This document shows, in pieces, positions 32,721 through 47,700 of a DNA stretch of 64,000 nt; positions within the stretch are counted from its first letter, which is position 1; every line of letters begins with the position of its first letter. A model generated the notes under the pieces. The model searched no databases. It saw nothing but the letters and a program-made list of their open reading frames with translations, and was not told where the DNA came from. This stretch comes from Enoplolaimus lenunculus (Eukaryota > Nematoda > Enoplea > Enoplida > Thoracostomopsidae), in NCBI GenBank assembly GCA_030248215.1, contig JASANG010002126.1, positions 79,572 through 143,571 of the forward strand, in the 5' to 3' direction. The position numbers and the translations under genes were made by a program.

Positions 32721-35700
32721 TTATTCTTGTTCATCATCGCTAATATGCGTCTCGATATATGACCTGGTCGCTTGTTCCGACAAACGTTCGATCAGCGCAT
32801 TCTTGCATCCAGCAGGTATCAACACACCTGAAGCACAATAAACATAATTATTCCGAGTTTTCAATTTAACTTGCCAGAAAATCCGTTCAAGACTACTCAA
32901 AAAGCAATATTTTTGCTTGCAAAACGTACACTAAACATATATTTAACCTTATTCACATGAACACGTTTCGTTGTTAAAACCATTTCAGTGCGTGTTTCTT
33001 TAACTGCTTATTTGTATCATTACGAACAAAATTTCATATCAAAATACTGAACTTTACTTTTCAACAACGAATTATATCCCGCAATGGTTGCACTCTGGTG
33101 GTCACACAGCCCACCCTAATTCAACTTACCAACAACTTTCTGTCCATCTTTGGTTCTTGATCGAATCACTTGAAGTCGCGTATTGTGTCTGCCGCCGGCC
33201 ATTGCCAAGACACTTTCGACAACGTGCCAAACGTTAAGGACACTGCCCGCGAGAACGTAATAAAATCGTTTACGTTTGCCGACATCACACGCGAATCCAG
33301 CTTCAATGTTTCGGCACCGACCGGACCTAAAACTTCACATATTATACGCTGGCTTTTAACAAACAAACAAACGAACGAACAGCAAACCGCAACAAAATAC
33401 AATAAGTGACAACCGTAATTGCATTATATTAGCATAAACGATTATCCTTTACAGCCAAAGTCATACCCTGAGATGACTAGATTTGCGTATCTGAATTCCT
33501 CCAATATTCCCCGGCGGCATAAAGTCACTAAGTTCAAGACAACACCAATAACAACAACAGTAACAAACGGCTTAATCCAACCTCCCAAAAAAGTGAAAAT
33601 ATTCTTTACCAAAACAAATGCTGACACATTGTAAGCGACGCTTCGTAATGTTCATTCCAGTTTTGCTCTGCATTCTTCGGTTCAACCTAAATACCGATAA
33701 AATACACGCCAGTAAGTTACATACATCTCAAGAAATTTAAATTTTACATCAAACTAAAGATAATATTAAACTTGAACTAAAATAAAAATAATACAGAAGA
33801 AAACAATTTTAAACAGACTCTCCTGATAAAATTCTAAATGATTGGTCACGGCGATCAAAATTAGGCTTTATACACTGTCCCGAACATGCTTACGTTTGGG
33901 TTTAGGAAAACGTATGCCTATGCCAAAGCCTTTACCTACACCTTAACATTAAATATGTGGCGAGTGATATACAACAGCCTAAACTTATTTTGTTAAAATT
34001 ACCTTTTTGTATCGTCGTTTCAATCCATCCAGTGTTTCAACTCGATTCATATTTAATCCTGTGTTGGGTCGATAAATATTGAACAATTTCTCGCCAGACT
34101 CGAGTCGCTTTTTGCCAGTTGAGATCACAAGAATAGCAGTTTTACGAATGTTCATTCCCTGTAAAAAGTCATAAACAAAACAAAAATATGTACATAAAAT
34201 CATACACACAAGACACTTCGAAAGAGTTCTTAATTATGTTCAGTAACAGAGTTGATACATTGTTTTGGAAGGCACATGAAAATGAAACCCAAAAATATCC
34301 AACATTTTCCTGTGTATTCTCAAACGTGTGTAGTAGCTACAAAAATAGCTGATTGGTTTTGGTATGTTTCACACCAGCGAATGGAGAACTTCATATCTCA
34401 ACGCATTTTTAGAATGTGATTTTCATTTCTACTGTGGAAAGTTTCAGATACGTAACTCTTGAAATTGGTCAGTTTGAAGACCTATCGCTCAGTGGTGACA
34501 AGTGCTTTACGCGTTTGAGAATAATAAAGCCTTAGTGAGATATACAGCCGTTCAAAATCGTCCGTTTTATAGTCTGCCCGTTTTTAAATTTTAAACAGTT
34601 TCTTTTAACCAAAATAACCAAAAACCATACGCTACAGTCGATCACACATATTGCAATGTGCTTGAATGTAAACGGCATAAATGATTGAAAATGCGACCCC
34701 TTTCAATTTAGGGAAAATGTGGAAACTGGATTTTTGCGAAAACCTTTGATATAGTCGTGAGCAGTTGGTCTTGGCGATTAATTCTAACAATATAATAATT
34801 TGACTATATTCTGAGAAAACGTTTTTGATTAGTTGAAATAAATCGTAATCTCTGCTTCGAGGTCACCAAAAAATATATATCAAAATTTTCGCAAAAATAA
34901 TGTTCCCTTAATTTCCCCTAAACTGAAAAAGCGACGACGAAAGAAACGTTACGCAAAACGAAGCAGTGAGTTTCGTTCTTTGTGCAGTTTATATTCAAAG
35001 TGTTTTTTCATTGTTTAAACCATACGTACAGATGATATGTAAAATCCTTCGTCCTTGCTTGAATTATCCGAATAAAGCTCAATTGCAACATCCCACGGCA
35101 TTCCACGCTCGACACTGATCTGAAAAAACACAGAAAATACATTTTGAACAAGGGCCCATATTCTCAAATAGATATAGCTTAGTAATAGGTTTTCAAACTC
35201 ACCGACAATTGCAGTTGTTCCACTCAAAATTAGTACAGGAGTAGAGCAAATCATATGCGAAAAATGTGCTGAATTTTGATCATCAGTATTCACTGATTCG
35301 AAAGTTACAAGACCTATCGCCAACTGGTGATAGGTGCTACGCACATTTCAGAATACGAGTCAAGATTATATTAATAACAGATCACAAAAGTATCTCTTGA
35401 AAACAGATCAGGAATTAAATCATTGTTTAATTGCAAAAAGGTGTCAAAATTTCAAAACTGATACACCGAGTTCCGACTGCGTCGCGGTATAACGAATGTA
35501 TTCTATTAACGCTTCCGTCAATTATTATAAAAATTTTATTATTTACTTAAACACATTGTGAAAATTTTACTTTTAACCTAACCTAATAGTAAGATTTATT
35601 TTCAGTCAAAAATGCTGAATTTAGCCAAATTGCCGCCATCAAAACGAAACGCAACTCATTTTAAAAAAACCACACAATTACTTACTCTGTGAAGTTCAGT

Positions 35701-38700
35701 TTTAAAATCTCCAGACGACATGTATCGACCAAGAAACACGGTGGTTTCCGCCTTTTTAACTTCTTCACGGCCGGCACCAAGATCGAAAACAAAAACATAC
35801 AATTCCTGAGCAATACATCAAACACAAATAAGCAAAAAATAAACAGACAAGTGAATTACACAAACAAGCAATCAAATAAACATACAACAATCGTTTTATG
35901 CAACACTTTGATTGCATCATTAGTAGAAAGTCGCAAACCGAAAATCTTATCGTAACGAATGGTGAAATCTAGTCTAGTAAAAATTCAAACTGGATAATCT
36001 GAGGGGGGAAGCCCGAGATGAAATAGGGGAAAACACACACGTCGTTAGCAACACCCGATTTTTAGTGCTAAACCTTAATACAAAACCTTTGGTTTTGATC
36101 CCTGTTAGGGAATGGAAGCTGGACTGGGATGACGCCCGTTATATCCAAAAATCACTTACCAAAGATGCCCATATCATAGCGGCCATCACGTTTTGCTTGT
36201 AACACAACCGCTTCGAGTGTTTTCGAGAAATATTGGAAAAGGCCGTTTTGCGCGACGACAGGAATGCCCAAGATACGATTCAAAAACTTTGATATGCTAA
36301 TTGCGTCTGAAACAAAAAACAAACACACAACGTCTTTTGAGCAAATTTGAAATTATTATTTTGGCAACTAATGCATTTATGCCACGAAGGAAAAACAACA
36401 AAACTACTACTCTATGTCATACCTTTTTCAAGAGAACAGGCACCTGTGCTTGATTCTTGAACAAACAATCCAACGCCAACCAAATAGTCCTGCATGTCTG
36501 AAAATAAAACGCAAGCCACGCAAATTTAACTAATTTCTTTAGCGAAATTTCTTCAAGAACGTTGCATTTTTCATATCAAAACTATTTTCGCCAAAGCATA
36601 TCGCTCCATAGTTTAAATTTAATGCGTACACAACAATGATAGCAACAAGCACACCCATTGCCAAGTTAGAGCAATTCAGTTGAGCTAAAATGGTACATCT
36701 GCAAGCTTGGACGTGGCTCTCGTTAGCACAGACACGACATTGAATAAAAAACATAACTCTCTATTAACCTGTAAAACACACGCATTAATTTATTAGAACG
36801 AAATTACATCCAAACATTTGTTCGGTTATGGTTCCTAAAATTCTTCTGTCGATAGACACAACAGGACATTCTTATTTCCAGGTTAATTCGTCTCGTATTT
36901 AATCACGCACTGCACGTAGGAATTATAGGAATTATTAATACCGGGGACAGGAACAGTTTATAGGAGTCGAAGTAGCATAGAATTTCCTCCATGATGTAAG
37001 ACAATTTTTGACCTGGAAGGGGTGAAGAGGTTCATAGAAGCGGGTCGGCGCCCCCATTTGCCACACCCAGTCGCACACCTAGCTAAATCTTAGTTACCTT
37101 TAAAGAATTCGCCAGGATAATTCGACGGCGGATCAGTCATTGGAGGCACCAAACCGAGAATCGATCGCAACGTTGTCTCGAGGGCGACGCGACCATATTT
37201 CGTGTCCAAGTTGAACTGACTCAAATCGCGCGATTCAGTCGCGCGCCTGTCGCCGTGGGTTAATGCTCCCTGTAAAACCGTCAATACGCATTCGCTCGCT
37301 CATATAAGTAGTGGACAAATCCATTACAAAACAAACTATGAAACATCCGTTAGTAAATTTGTTTCCTTGATTCTGCAATCTTAATAAGACTTGGACCTGT
37401 AGTCTGAAGTGCATGTAGCATTTATCACAAGTATAGTGATAGTTCTTGTAACTTTTAAATCAGTGTCTGGTACGGTTGCAAATGCACTCATTTTGCTCAT
37501 TCGAGTTTCCCTACTTCTTTATCAATTTAGAGATCCATAATTGTAGGTGTTCGCTTGTTTGAGAACCTATCGCTAACTAGTGATAGAGACGACAAACATT
37601 TGACGACATGGGCCTAGTATATCATTACTTTTAGTCTGTACCAGGTTAAAGCTGATGATAACTTATTTAAGCCAGCCAGTATTTTACTAAGTTTTGACCC
37701 AAACCATATACTGCAACTAAAGAATCCTCTTACTAACCAAACTTTCAAGCCGCTTCGCAACAATTGATGCGAATCGAATTTCCCCAGCCAATTCCGATAT
37801 TAGAAACACATATTCCGGTGCGCTCACTTGATTAGAACGATGCGTTCGGCCTGAAATGAGACATGAAATATACATGTAAGCACTTTATAATCAGAAAAGC
37901 TGAACGCGTTCAGACAAAACAAGGCACGGAACACACCGCCGCATTTGGACCAGTTTACAAAGCCTTGCAATACATCATGATTGTCATTCAGCTCAGCCAT
38001 ATCCCTCAAAAACACGGGCATTAGGTGATACAGCAGCCAATGTAAAACTGTCTGAATGCGAAATCTGATCGCATCGTTACCCAATCCAGCGAGTTAAACC
38101 GAACAGCTTTCAAGAATTAAACCGTATTAATGTAAGTTGAAGCTGGTGATTTGTTTGTACAAAAACCAAACCCAGTTTCGTTCGGTTGATACGTTTAGTC
38201 TTAAGAATCAGCATCGAGTCTTGGTCACTAAAGACGGCGCTATACTTTTGAATATATAAATATCGCACAGCGTTTTCCGGCATTGAACGACAACGCACGT
38301 GAACTGCCGTATCGCATGGCATAGCATTTCATTTTGTAAAACAAAATTTTTTGAGTTGCAGCGCCGTACAGACACCGCATGGCAAGCAAAGAGCTACCTT
38401 AAAGAGCATTTCTTACCAAACTGTTGGATAGCTTTATCAGCAGACCATGGCAGTTCAAGTGTAATATGAACACGACGGCGTTGATTTTTTGCTCGTCGAT
38501 CAGCTTGAAGCGAAATGCCAGAACTTGCTGCTTCAGAAATGACCGCGATCAGCTGCAACAAAGCACAGCTTATTTACGCACTGCCACGGCTGCAGGATGG
38601 AGAATAACGGGGCACGCCCCCTAAATTTTTCCAAAATTTAAAGAAAGGAAAGGACCGGCTCATTTAAAAAAATTTCCATAAAAACTTGCTTTACACCTCT

Positions 38701-41700
38701 TTGTACCTAACCGTTTATTTCATCGTACACTAAGCCTAAAAAGCTCATGCATACAAATCTATTTTTTCAGTGATAACACAACTTTAACCTCAACCAATGG
38801 TTCAAAACCATTCCAAACCAATATATCACTTGGCAAGCGCTAAGGTACCTTTTCGCCACTCATAAACCGTTCTTTCTCAGTCATATTCATCATATCAATG
38901 GGGACGTCATCTTCATGCCGCAACTGATACTGAACAGCGCCGTCTTCATTGCAAACGATACGCCCTTTACGCCCAGTCATCTAAAATGGATTAGAAATAT
39001 TGCTACAACTAAAACTAACATGATGAGCAAACGAAAACACGAAGCCAAGCCGGTTAATACAATATTGATTTTGAATTCAAATGAACAAAAAATTAATAGA
39101 AAAAAGTCGACAATGTACGCTCCACTTTTGCAGCGCCCCTAGAAACCAACATAAGCGTGTAAGTGTGCATACCAGGGTGTTACGCGGAAGTGGATTAAAC
39201 CGGAATCGGAACAGCAAATTTATATAAGATTATAATCGGAATCGGAACTAAAAATTTTGCGACTGTACGAATACTTTGTATTGACAAATATAATATTGAT
39301 GTAAGGTGTCTGTTGGCTAGCAACAATTTTCGAAAACGCCGCATAAACAAATTGAAGGTGATTTTTGGTTCTGTAAAGCTAAACTACAATCAATTATTGA
39401 AAAGTAAGCTCGTCGAAAGCAATTTGATAGATAGATAATACAGAATTTGTATGCAGCATATTACAACAAGTAAGATTAAAATTAAAATTCAAAAATTCGA
39501 TTCAGATTGATTGCGCAATCGGAATCGAAATTCGTTTTGAGTCAAAATTATAATCGAATTCAAAATTCCGGTTGCACCCTGGTGTTTACATCTTACGTGC
39601 GATCATAAGTGATTTTTTCGGTAAAAATTAAATGTCACTCAAGACTTTTCCACAGACTGCGAACAGGAGGTTCGTTCTAGCAAATTCATGAATTAAAATA
39701 TAGACTTCCATTGAAAAATATTTCTCTCAAAACAATTAACTATATTTCAAACAATTTAAAAACATTTACGTAAAAGTACCTCAGCAACGTTCTGTGGTCC
39801 ACCCAAATCATCAATCAGCTGATCAAGAGTATTGTTTGGCATCGCGGTTTTCAATGCGTCCAGCTTCGACAACAAATCTGCGCGCATCACAGCAGCAGGA
39901 TTAAGACCAAAATCACTGGACGATTCAAAGTGTTTCAGCGAACTCCATCGTAAATGACCTGCAAATATATACTACAAAATCGTTGTGTTTTCATCTTGAA
40001 AGAAATCTTGTTGCGCCGATATAGGGCATAAAAGGAATCCGGCTTTGATAAAAAAATAAACATCCGACTCTGCTTCCTATATTCGTCTGTTGTTTTTGTT
40101 TCAAAACTTAACGTCAAAACTGATCATGCGACGTCTGGCAGTTTAAAAACAGATCACACAAATCATAAAACTCTACCAAGAGCAACATTTCATTACAAAT
40201 TCGTTCAAATCGCAACGATAGCGCTTTCATATTCATAGTAGTTAGCGTGTTTGAAAACATCAAGCTAACTGACAATAGGTGTTACACACAATTAAGTATA
40301 CAGCTCAAAACACAAGTGCGCTGCTCACAATTAGGCTGAAATCGTTTCGGTTGCTCTAGCGGTTCTTCTTCGTCTTTGTTCTGCGCACAATTTGACGCGG
40401 TCGGAATCATTTTATTGTCATCCATTTGGAATTCGGCATCAGAACTGTCTCCACCACCGATGCCATGTTCTCGGTCTCCCACATCGCTGCTGTTCTTTCG
40501 TTTTCGCATTTTTCGTTTCTTTTTTCGTCGTTTTTTCCTTCGTTCAGATTTTGCTGAAGGTTGTTTTTCACTCTAAAATGAAATAAAAGTAGCATAATTG
40601 AAACAATATAATATACGACAATAACACTCACCAAAACGCGCGAAACATCATGTTCTAAAAGCTCCGTAATCGCGGTTAGTTGATATTCTGACATTTGCTT
40701 ACGTTTACCTCCTCATAAATTCATCAGCGAGAGGGGTAATTCAAATGAAACCACCGTTTAGAGTTGCATTCGTGTCAGGATATTGATTTTCAAACGTTGA
40801 AACTTTACCGCACGCTCCACACTTGCAACTCACAATACGGGTAGAACCTGACATATACCATAGATTCGTAAGCGTCACACGAACAGCATTTCGAATACGA
40901 GTAAAAACATTACCCTGATAGCTTAAGGTGGAAATGTACCAAAACTTCTAACATTAAAGGTTTGTAAGTCATTGTATCATCTGCAATTTAAGCAATCAGC
41001 AATACTTCAGATAACCAACAAGCCGACCAAATTGAACAAATCACGCGCGAACACGAGTAATCAATTTAAACCAATGATCTTACTTCGACAACAGATGTAT
41101 CACAAAGCGGTGGACTATCAACTTGTCGCTGCTTTTCTAACCAAATATCTACAAAGTAATAACAAGTAGCGCTATTTCAGAATCATCTGTTAGCGAAAAA
41201 ATATCGAACAGTAAAGTAGTGTCATCTAATAGTATTTTTATAGCGTTTGCTAACCCAAAAATAAAACGCTATAATAACGACAAAATATTTTTTAAAAATC
41301 AACTTTAGCTCATTATTAATTCTGAATTTTTAAAACATCGATTTGTGAACACTGAAATTAATCATTTAAATTAGTTATTTGCGTAGGCTAAGTGAACACC
41401 GTAGCATTGAGGTATACTATTTTTACCGTCGCAACGCAAGGAGACATAAATTTTTCAACGTGCTCACTTTTCCTTTCTTATTTCTTACAATACACTTTAC
41501 ATCGCCCGCCACATTCACTTTTTTAACTTAGGTCCACATCTTTTCTGTCATACTTAATTCGACACCTCTTTCTTACTTCGTCTAATACTTTCTCTCATGT
41601 ACCTAGTCCCACATCTTTTCGTCCTTAATTAGTCGCACCAGGGTGCAACCGGAATTCCGGTTCCGGTTCCGGCATTTTTTCACCTTCCGGTTCCGGTTCC

Positions 41701-44700
41701 GGTAAATTTTTACCGGATTTAAAAATTGCGGTATTATAATTTGGCCGTTTTCTTAACTTTGCTAATTTTTAAGAATCTCTTTTGAAAGCCACTTGTACTC
41801 CGAATATAAGCCATTGATGGTGGATTTCACTTCAGTCGATGATGAAAATCTAAAATACAACAAATAAAATAAATACCTATGTTCGACTAAGGTTATTTCA
41901 CAAATAATAGAGCAAAAAATAAGATTAAAATGAAATTTTTGGTGAAATGCATTTTTCATTTTCCGGTTCCGGTTCCGGTAAAATTTTCAAATTCCGGTTC
42001 CGGTAAATTGTAATTCCGGTTGCACCCTGAGTCGCACACCTCATTCTTACTTTGCCCCAACACTTCCTGTCACGTACATAGTTCCATATCATCTCGTTGT
42101 TGTTTAGTCAGACACCTCATTCTTACCTCGTCGTAAACCTTCTTTTTCTTACTTAGTCGCACACGACTCTCTTACTTCGACCCCCACTCTCACATTCTCT
42201 CATGTTTTAATCCCACTTCTCCTCTCTCTCTTCTACTTTGCCCAATACTTTCTCTCATGTACTTACTCCCTCACCTCTGGATTACATAGTCAGACACCTT
42301 TCCTCATTACTACGTCTTTCACACACTGTCTACCTACCTTCTTCTTGCGTCGTTTCACCTTATCGTAACATCCCCAGTTGCCTTTTGTCCCTTCCCCTGT
42401 AGCTTTTCGTCCCTGTACCCAACACACTCACCATCATCATCTTCATCGTCCGCAAACGGATTGAATCCAGCTTCATCTTCCTCGTCTTCATCCCCTTCTT
42501 CGGCTTCTTCATCATCGGCCGATCGCTTTCTTTGTTTCTTCCTCGAGGTTTGTTTCGAATCGGCGGGTTTGTCTCTTGTTGTCGAATGCCTGTTCCCACC
42601 GTTACCATCGTTTTTGCTTCCGCCAATGGCGTCACTATCCTCCTCCGCAGAATCGCTTTCTCTTTCTTCGCTATGGTTGTTGTCTGTCTCTTCTTCGTCT
42701 TCTTCTTCTTCATCATCATCACAGTCACCATCCGAATCGGCGCTTTCGCCTGTAAGCGGGTACAGTTGCAACAAATCAAAATACAATGCCGATGCCGGAA
42801 TTTTTTCAAATCAAAAGCCGGCTATGGACCCGAAAAAATTGGGCAAAAATAAACAAAATAATAGAAATCTCTAAACCCGAATGTAACTCTACAAGCTGAA
42901 CCGTATTCTCAAATGATCTTAGTACCGATTTACAAGATATCGATTGGTTTTCAAACAAAGTGGGCATCTACTATAAAAATTACCCTTAGAGTAATAGAAA
43001 ACATCCACGACACAAAACTTGTCGGAATTAATATTTTCATCAGCGGCTGAAAAGCAAAACCAACAGACCTACCGTCAAGATCAAACACACATACCAGAAG
43101 AAGTTTCACCACCGCTATCCTTTTCTTTTTCTTCCAGTTTGGAAAACAATCGTTCACGCTCCATTTTACGAGCCTGTCGAGCTGAAAAAATACAGAAAAT
43201 GCAAACATGCAGCAATAACGGGTGTAATACTGTCATTTCGCTAGCCCAATCTCGAATAGGCTAGGGGTTTTTCGAAGGTGACCAGGCACTGGAGTCAACC
43301 AGGGGAACTTGATGAGTAGGGTGTTAGAAACCGTCCAAGATAAAGATAAAGGGCAAAAATTGGAACTTTTCGTAAAGGGCACTGTATTTTTAACAGATTT
43401 TCCCTAAAATTGCTATTGCGGAATTTTGGGGTGGTGAAAATCCATGTTTAGCTAGTTTAAAGGTGGTACGTCTATCTACTGTTGTTATTGTTATATTTTT
43501 TAACTCGTTCACAAGCCGAACAAAGCTACGTTATGGACGCTATAACACTGTCAAAGCTATAACCATAACGCTTATAAATTTACAACAATGTTTAAAATTA
43601 AACAAAACTGTAAATAGCAGCTTACCTTTGGCACGGTCTTGTTCATTTTTCAAACGTTCTGCCTCGCTCAAGCGTTGAGATTCAACAAATAAACTTCCGA
43701 GGCCAACTTTTTCCAATGCTTCTTTGGTATCAGTTGCCGGAAAGTGTTTTTCAATTAACGATTGGAATACACCGCTTAAATACACAACACAAACAAAACA
43801 ATAACAGCTCACACACATATAGTACAGAAATATAATTTGGAAAAAAAGCTGATGATAACTAAATACAATGCACAGGACTAACCCCAGTAACTGCGTCGCT
43901 ACCATTGGATGACAACGTAATATTGGTGCGTAGCCAAAATTTCATTCACAAGGGTATAATTTTATAAAAGCATTGGTATTTCGACCTCTAAAATTTACAA
44001 GGTGATTTCTAAATCATGTCAAAACTGCATTTTCTGGTATCTTAAGAAATTTCAGAACAGGATATATTCTCTCAATACATTCGCTTGTATACGACCGTGA
44101 CTACTTACTGGGCAGTGGACACAAATTCCGTCAACTCTCCCCCGCGGTCTTCGAGTTGTTCAAGGGTTCGTGCTTCACCAGTCGACTGGAGACCAATCAC
44201 AACGCACTAAAATAAACAAACAAGCAAACAATATTGCGAACAAAGCATCACATAAAACGCACACAACAGATCAAATGAAGGTGACAAAAACGACATAAAA
44301 CAAGCAAACAAAGGAAGAAAGAAACAAACAAGCAAACACCAACTTCACATCGTTTGTTCTTTACTGTCAGCATTAATCCAATTCCTACGACTTCGCACAC
44401 GATAATTATAAAACTGCAATGTATAAAACGGTTTGCACGCAAACTCATATAACTTGCATACATGTGTGTTAAAGCCATTATTTACGACCTGCCTGGAATT
44501 TTTAGGCATTTATCTCTACAAGATCCGGTTTACGTCTAACATTTGACTCACTTTGCCACTTTTTACAGCTTCACGACACATACGAACACATGCTTCGACT
44601 TTCGCAGCAATACAGAAATACTTGAAAAATCTTTGATGTGCAGACCAAAACTGAGCCCAAATAGTTTTACGAACAGACGAATCGGCACCCATAATGTCGG

Positions 44701-47700
44701 CTGCGAGTTGAAATTGTTCACGCGCTTCCAGCCACTGAAAAACTATCGATTGTCACTAACAACGCTGCGTCAAAATTGGCGTAAATTCTCAAGATTTCAG
44801 AAACACAGCCATTATTACGAATAAACTTTGATGTCGATTCTTAATGTTTCCATCCATAATCTTAAGCATGTGTAGCAAATAGAAACACCCATTACTTGGT
44901 GATAGTTCATGAGCTTTAAATGGCAATAAGCAGAACACACAATTGAGAATACATCTACTAGATTAGAATCACTGAAAATTGTTCAAATTAATAGAATAGT
45001 AATAATATTTTAACTTGCAACAAAACATTAGTTGCCCTTACACGCGTCATATTTCTGAGCCAATGTTATACACCAAAAACAATCCGAAATTCTTACCAAA
45101 TGGACAGAGTCGTCATATGCCTTCATAAACTCTTTCGTCGGTTTGACATCTTCAATTTTGAACGAAACGCCGTGAAAACTCAATTGGCGTGCCAAATATA
45201 TTCCACGAAGCTAAAACACACACGAAGCTACATCTAATACGCCAAACTGTTTGATTGTGATGTAATTATAAAAAGAAATTGATTAAATTTTCATGCTTGT
45301 ATTTGGCGCACAGCATACCACCAGCGAGTTTACCAATATAATTAAAGCTGGATATTACGTATAACTCTGTAATCTAGCGTCAATGAATCCTAAAGCCGCA
45401 TTCTCAGATGTGTGTAGCATCTATCATGAGTTAGCCATTAACGGCGGCAGCTACAATAATGTCAAACTCAGCGCACAGCAGGACCTATAAAGTACAAGAC
45501 CTATCACACCACTGTTTTTAGATGCTATACACATTTGAGAATATGGATCATATATTGTTATATGCATACAGCAACTAGCCCCAGCTGTGATTTTTCGCTA
45601 TTACGATTCTGATTTATTAATTATTGTTGCTACAGACAGCCAGACAGACACGAGACGCTTACCTTCATATCCATTGCGACCACTTCCATAGCACCGACCC
45701 CACGACGCTCAACAGCATTCAAAAAGTCACCAAACGTGCGAAATGGAACGCCTTCGCCCCATAAACCAAGTCGGGTCATGTATGCCATATTTCGAGGCTC
45801 AGTTGCGCCTTAAATAGCAACTTTAATTACGTAACGGACCAGTTTCTATACATTTTAAACTCTCTCGTACTGACTTCAATCTGTCAATCTATGTAAATTG
45901 AAGAAACGTAGGAAAGAATCTGGTATTTTCTAAAAGCCTAAATACTGCTTTTTGTAAAATTAATTGCAAAAACACTCACAAAAACAACGCTAATTCAGCA
46001 AATAAACTGCGAATACTTGCCTGTGGCAGACGCATATATCACTCGAGCTTTTGGCAGTAACCGTTGAAGTTCGACCACAGTCTGGCCGGTTTTGCTCGCT
46101 TTAGTTCCGCCGTTTGGGACCAAATTTTTGGCACGATGACATTCATCAAAAACAATCTACAAAAATCGTATCAGAAATTAATGCGGAATTAGCAAACATG
46201 CGCTGTCGTATACTGCTGCAACAGCGTCAAATATATTATTATATGCAATCAAAACTTCAATTCAGAATAACTTAAATCTATTAACAAGAACAATCAACAA
46301 AAAGTGACTACATTATTACTGCGTGCTAATAGCTGGAAGGCTTAATACACGTTTCAGTTAATGACTAATTTGATTCATAAAAGGTGTTAGACTGATTCAG
46401 ATTTCACAACACTAAGTCCAACTTACAACACCGTCGAAATCCTTTCCGCACCAATGCAACAGTTGTTTGAGTCGACTACGATATTTGCTTTTCGATGCTG
46501 TTGAGCTTTCGCCGATAAGACTTGAATACGTTGCGAAAATTACACCTTTTTTCACAGATCCATTTTCACGGCCCGAAATTTTAGCGTATTTAAACTAAAA
46601 ATATACAAAAAACGTACACAAAAATACATAAACCACAATCACAATTAGAGTATACCTGTTGGACAATAATGACAACATAAAAACTGAACAAGGTACAAAA
46701 TCCGTTCATTATTAGTAACAAGTTTCCCAATCAAGACAACTACGAATCGCTGCAGTTATATCAGCGAAGTTATGATCAATATTACCTTATTCAGAGGATA
46801 AACTCGGATACGGGGTGCACCAATATCGCGCAAATCACGTTCTGCATCAAACCGTAAATCTGTTGACACCGAGAACCTAAAAAAGAATAGGGTACGCACG
46901 ACAAAAATTATATAAACAACCTCACAAGTTGCGTTACATATATTCCGCGTACCTGATATTTTAGTCGCATTAAACATTGTGAACTCTGTGCAAAAACAGT
47001 GTTAAATTATCAAAAATTTAATGAACCGACAAAATCAGCAAGCCAACAACTACAACATACCATAAAGCTCGTTTCCTGCCAAGCAAATAATTTTCATAAA
47101 TAACGCCAGCTATCGTTCGACCTTTGCCAACTCCAGCACCGTCGCCTGAAATCAAAAGCCACTACACCGTTGTTCAGAGCGCAGCTGCGATTTGCATGTG
47201 CAACCTTTTCCAGCCATAACTTACAAACCAAGTTTTACGAAAGCGTTTCCAGGCATAGAACTTCCACTGCTAAGTTGCCGCTACATGTTCTCAACGCTGA
47301 AAATTGTTACTTGCGAATAGAGAAAGAGCTTACGCTTAATCCATAAATACAAAATAACTACACTATAAATATCATATGCTATCAAAAATCGTTACGTACC
47401 AATCAAATATCCTGCCCGTTCACCAGACGGAAGTAAATATTCATGTTTCTGCGACGCGTAAACAATTGCTTCTAGTTGCAACGCTGATAACTGTCCAGTA
47501 TCAATAACTTCTTCCGGGATAGAAACACTATAATGAATGTCAGGCGGAAGGACACTCGCAAGTGAACTTGTCTCAACCACAGGGTCCGGATGGCGTAGGC
47601 CTGATTTCACTGAAAAACACAAAAATAACGAAAACAATATTAATTACACAATTTTCAAGAGTTTAATTTGTACTACGGCTGGCTACATCTGATTAATACT

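Larger units (their letters stand above)
32721..39958 (-). other. sbno: SBNO exons 20-32: helicase C-lobe and C-terminus
   Basis: Exons: 39780-39958, 38849-38980, 38417-38552, 37738-37850, 37098-37269, 36423-36497, 36160-36306, 35686-35783, 35030-35119, 34003-34158, 33610-33686, 33130-33326 and 32721-32827. Landmarks: [27 protein letters not shown], the [15 protein letters not shown] block, [93 protein letters not shown] and [20 protein letters not shown]. Exon 27 would start at 35783, but the bases before it read TTTTCG, not an AG. The stop codon overlaps an AATAAA polyadenylation-type hexamer. Confidence 0.9.
40329..43181 (-). other. sbno: SBNO exons 16-19: acidic and basic linker
   Basis: Exons: 43095-43181, 42432-42749, 40632-40687 and 40329-40572. 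Exon 17 is Asp/Glu/Ser-rich and ends [11 protein letters not shown], the counterpart of human FNPFLDES. Exon 18 ([19 protein letters not shown]) fits in phase but its acceptor has a weak pyrimidine tract. Exon 19 has a strong basic run ([17 protein letters not shown]), a likely nuclear signal. Its donor T|GTGAGC is chosen because it joins in phase to exon 20; a longer open frame past it ends at a stop. Confidence 0.8.
43626..47609 (-). other. sbno: SBNO exons 6-15: ATPase/helicase N-lobe
   Basis: Exons: 47400-47609, 47061-47145, 46786-46876, 46427-46594, 46021-46156, 45663-45808, 45097-45210, 44552-44734, 44109-44206 and 43626-43774. From [19 protein letters not shown] through Walker A (its first Gly codon split by an intron), [91 protein letters not shown] and [12 protein letters not shown]. 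Nearly every block has a direct human SBNO1 counterpart. Exon 10 ends CACAG|GCAAGT, a GC donor conserved in both arms. Confidence 0.95.

Noticed and set aside
36539-36754. 71-codon minus-strand frame with Cys residues and a hydrophobic stretch, inside an SBNO intron
   Set aside because: Could resemble a small membrane or secreted peptide, but has no clear family match, splice partners or promoter; left unannotated.
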